Source of the DNA: Bacteroidota bacterium
Lineage (GTDB): Bacteria > Bacteroidota > Ignavibacteria > Ignavibacteriales > Ignavibacteriaceae
Direction: 5' to 3'
Length of the DNA stretch: 9,244 nt
Assembly: GCA_030706105.1 (NCBI GenBank)
Contig: JAUZPC010000085.1
Span: forward strand, 1 to 9,244
In this document: in pieces, positions 7,378 to 9,244 of the stretch
Position numbering within the stretch: the first letter of the stretch is position 1
Layout of the letters: the number at the start of each line of letters is the position of its first letter
Notes under the pieces: model-generated
Told to the model about the DNA's origin: nothing
Database searches by the model: none
Seen by the model: the letters and a program-made list of their open reading frames with translations, nothing else
Translations under genes and position numbers: made by a program

Positions 7378-8748
7378 ATGGCAAACAATAAAATAGTAAA
7401 ATCAAAAGAATCTAACATACTTTTTAATAAATTGGGAAAAGAATTTGCAGCAATTTATAATCCTGAGTTTATTTTTCCTGGGTATGAATTAGTTCCGCTC
7501 GCCCCCATAATAAAAGCTCCTATAAAAGGACTGAAAGCAGTTGTTATGGATATGGATGGGACTACAACTACAACTGAAGAGTTGTGTACTCATTCATTAG
7601 AAATTATGGTGCGAAAAATAACGGGACGTCTCTCCTCTTCACAATGGACCGGACTAGATCATGAAAAAGATTATCCCAATATTATTGGCAATTCCACAAC
7701 TAAGCATGTTGAATATCTAATAAAGAAATATGGTTCAGGAATTGTTAAGGAGGAGCTTGCTAATTCTTATATTTATGCTGCATTATGGACTTTGCTAATT
7801 GGTCAGGATGATAGCCGTAAAGCTGAAGTTAGAACTAATATGATAAACCTCGGTTTAAAAGATGTCTTAACTGAAAAAAAATATTTAGCATTACAAAACA
7901 TTTCCCAAGTTTCATCAAAGGAGTTAAATTCTCTATTCAAAGCACTAAGAAGTAAATATTCTACTTTGTTTAAAGGAGTTACTTTCAATGATTTGGTAAA
8001 AGCATCAATTGATATTTATTATCAAAAATATCACGAAATATTATTTCAAATTGACAAAGGCGAAAGCAAGAAACTTGCTGCACAGTTTTTAGGTGATAAG
8101 AATAAACATCTTATAGAGCCAATGACAGGTGTACCTGTTTTCTTAGCATTAATTAAAGGTCTGCTTGGTGCAGATGTAAAATTTGTTATAAATGAATTAA
8201 TAAATTCTTTTTATGATAACCCAGCTGCAATTTCCGGTTCTGAATTGAAAAGGATAGAAAAATCAATTATTAAATTGTCGCTTAATTTTGAAAAAAAGCC
8301 GGCAAAAGTTGCCGTGGTAACTTCATCCATCCATTATGAGGCAAATATCGTATTAAAAGAAGTTTTCAAAGTTATACACGAAGAAATTGAGAAATGGAAC
8401 CTTCCTGCTGAAAGGAAAACAAAACTACTTGAACATTTTTCTGATCATAATAGGTTTTATAATGCTTTTATAACTGCTTCCGATTCTAATGAAATCCGGC
8501 TAAAACCTCACCGCGATCTATACAGTATTGCCTTACATCAGCTTGCTATTCCTAAAAATGACTTTAATCAGGTAATAGGTTTGGAAGACAGTGAAAGTGG
8601 AACTATTGCTATTAGAGCAGCAGGTGTTGGCTTATGTGTTGCAGTACCGTTTATTAAAACCACAGGGCACAATTTTGAGGCCGCTGCTTATGTTGCAAAT
8701 AAAGGTCTGTCCGAAATTATTTTAAAACATAATTGCTTCTTAAAATAA
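7378..8748 (+). CDS. HAD-superfamily hydrolase with large cap insertion
   Basis: A 456-residue cytoplasmic haloacid dehalogenase-superfamily protein, likely a phosphatase or phosphomutase acting on a small phosphorylated metabolite. The core motifs are VVMDMDGTTTTTEE (55-68; nucleophile Asp58 and acid/base Asp60), VAVVTSS (311-317, motif II Thr315/Ser316), RLKPHRDLY (374-382, motif III Lys376) and GLEDSESG (401-408, motif IV Glu403-Asp404). The layout resembles beta-phosphoglucomutase-like HADs, which are usually about 220-250 residues. This one is almost double: about 50 residues precede motif I, and about 250 separate motifs I and II, a predicted mostly helical, charged cap. Another loop of about 60 residues separates motifs II and III. 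The substrate is unknown; position 13 bases after a hexose phosphomutase and close to nanE suggests a sugar phosphate. It ends 8 bases before hutI. The start at 7378 gives the longest frame; a later start is possible because motif I lies deep. Confidence 0.87.
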   Translation: MANNKIVKSKESNILFNKLGKEFAAIYNPEFIFPGYELVPLAPIIKAPIKGLKAVVMDMDGTTTTTEELCTHSLEIMVRKITGRLSSSQWTGLDHEKDYPNIIGNSTTKHVEYLIKKYGSGIVKEELANSYIYAALWTLLIGQDDSRKAEVRTNMINLGLKDVLTEKKYLALQNISQVSSKELNSLFKALRSKYSTLFKGVTFNDLVKASIDIYYQKYHEILFQIDKGESKKLAAQFLGDKNKHLIEPMTGVPVFLALIKGLLGADVKFVINELINSFYDNPAAISGSELKRIEKSIIKLSLNFEKKPAKVAVVTSSIHYEANIVLKEVFKVIHEEIEKWNLPAERKTKLLEHFSDHNRFYNAFITASDSNEIRLKPHRDLYSIALHQLAIPKNDFNQVIGLEDSESGTIAIRAAGVGLCVAVPFIKTTGHNFEAAAYVANKGLSEIILKHNCFLK

Positions 8749-8756
8749 ATATTTTT

Positions 8757-9244
8757 ATGATTACAATATTACATAATCCGTCGCAAATTATTACAGTTAA
8801 CAGTGATGGTGTTAACTATAAAATAAAAAAGACAATTAATGATCTTGGCATATTAGAAAATCATTCTATTGTAATTGAGGATGGTATAATTAAAGACATC
8901 ATTCATTCAAGTACTGTTCATAAGTTTACAGTTGATAATACCATAGTTGTATCAGGTAAAACTATATTGCCTGGTTTTGTTGATTGCCATACACATTCTG
9001 TTTTTGCCGGTTCACGAGCAAATGAATTCCGTGAAAAACTTGCCGGAAAATCATATGAAGATATTGTTCATGAAGGCGGCGGTATAAATAAAACAGTTCA
9101 GGCCGTTCGCGACCTTACTTTTGAAGAATTGGTGCAGCTTGCCATACCAAGAATTAATTACTTCATTCAGCAAGGTGTTACAACTTTAGAAATAAAAAGC
9201 GGTTATGGTTTGGATCTTGAGAATGAAATTAAACTTCTTAGAGC
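8757..9244 (+). CDS. hutI: Imidazolonepropionase (HutI), 5' part, cut by window end
   Basis: HutI is the cytoplasmic amidohydrolase that opens imidazolone-5-propionate to N-formimino-L-glutamate, the third step of histidine degradation. The 162 codons present run open to the window edge; the family is about 400-420 residues, so roughly 60% is missing. Signatures are LPGFVDCHTHSVFAG (71-85), with the metal-binding His78 and His80 pair; NEFREKLAGKSYEDI (89-103); the EGGGI turn (106-110), followed by the TV of the family's GGGI..TV signature at 113-114; and GVTTLEIKSGYGLDLE (140-155), the substrate-binding KSGYGL segment. The ATG at 8757 is 8 bases after the HAD stop and gives the usual N-terminal beta-strand region; no Shine-Dalgarno is seen. 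No hutH, hutU or hutG is visible, although they could follow to the right. Its tight spacing suggests co-transcription with the upstream genes. Identification is firm despite truncation; completeness beyond the edge cannot be judged. Confidence 0.93.
   Translation, partial: MITILHNPSQIITVNSDGVNYKIKKTINDLGILENHSIVIEDGIIKDIIHSSTVHKFTVDNTIVVSGKTILPGFVDCHTHSVFAGSRANEFREKLAGKSYEDIVHEGGGINKTVQAVRDLTFEELVQLAIPRINYFIQQGVTTLEIKSGYGLDLENEIKLLR

Noticed and set aside
1388..9244. A classical sialic acid utilisation operon
   Set aside because: Only nanE is present; no sialate lyase, ManNAc kinase, sialidase, or NagA/NagB, and the permease does not look like a known sialate transporter.

Overview
The window is A+T-rich bacterial chromosome DNA, roughly two-thirds A+T by eye. 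None of the starts has a convincing purine-rich Shine-Dalgarno sequence, and the upstream regions are rich in A and T. Together with the protein flavour this suggests the Bacteroidota/Chlorobi/Ignavibacteria group. That placement is an inference from composition and start context, not from a marker gene.

Layout: positions 1-130 are non-coding and hold a perfect 13-bp inverted repeat that probably ends murB. The minus strand (131-1147) carries murB, a peptidoglycan precursor reductase. A 240-bp, very A+T-rich divergent intergenic region follows (1148-1387). From 1388 to the right edge all genes lie on the plus strand, separated by only 8-26 bases, which looks like one operon. In order they are: a multi-spanning ion-transporter-like permease; a HyuA-type hydantoinase/5-oxoprolinase ATPase-fold protein; an N-acetylmannosamine-6-phosphate 2-epimerase (NanE); an alpha-D-phosphohexomutase with an EESGG sugar loop; a HAD phosphatase/phosphomutase-like protein with a very large cap insertion; and the first 162 codons of imidazolonepropionase (HutI), cut by the window edge.

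How they may work together: the individual families are recognisable, but I do not recognise the combination as a described pathway. NanE, the phosphomutase and the HAD protein form a plausible amino-sugar-phosphate module. No NanA lyase, NanK kinase, NagA deacetylase or PTS component is visible to feed it. The permease and HyuA-like protein form a plausible uptake and cyclic-amide-opening pair, but no HyuB or HyuC partner is present. HutI also opens a five-membered cyclic amide, so it could be a functional member of the operon or simply the first gene of a histidine-degradation block that continues off the window. The operon as a unit, the permease's soluble insert and the HAD cap are the items most worth following up. 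No RNA genes, mobile elements or CRISPR arrays were seen.
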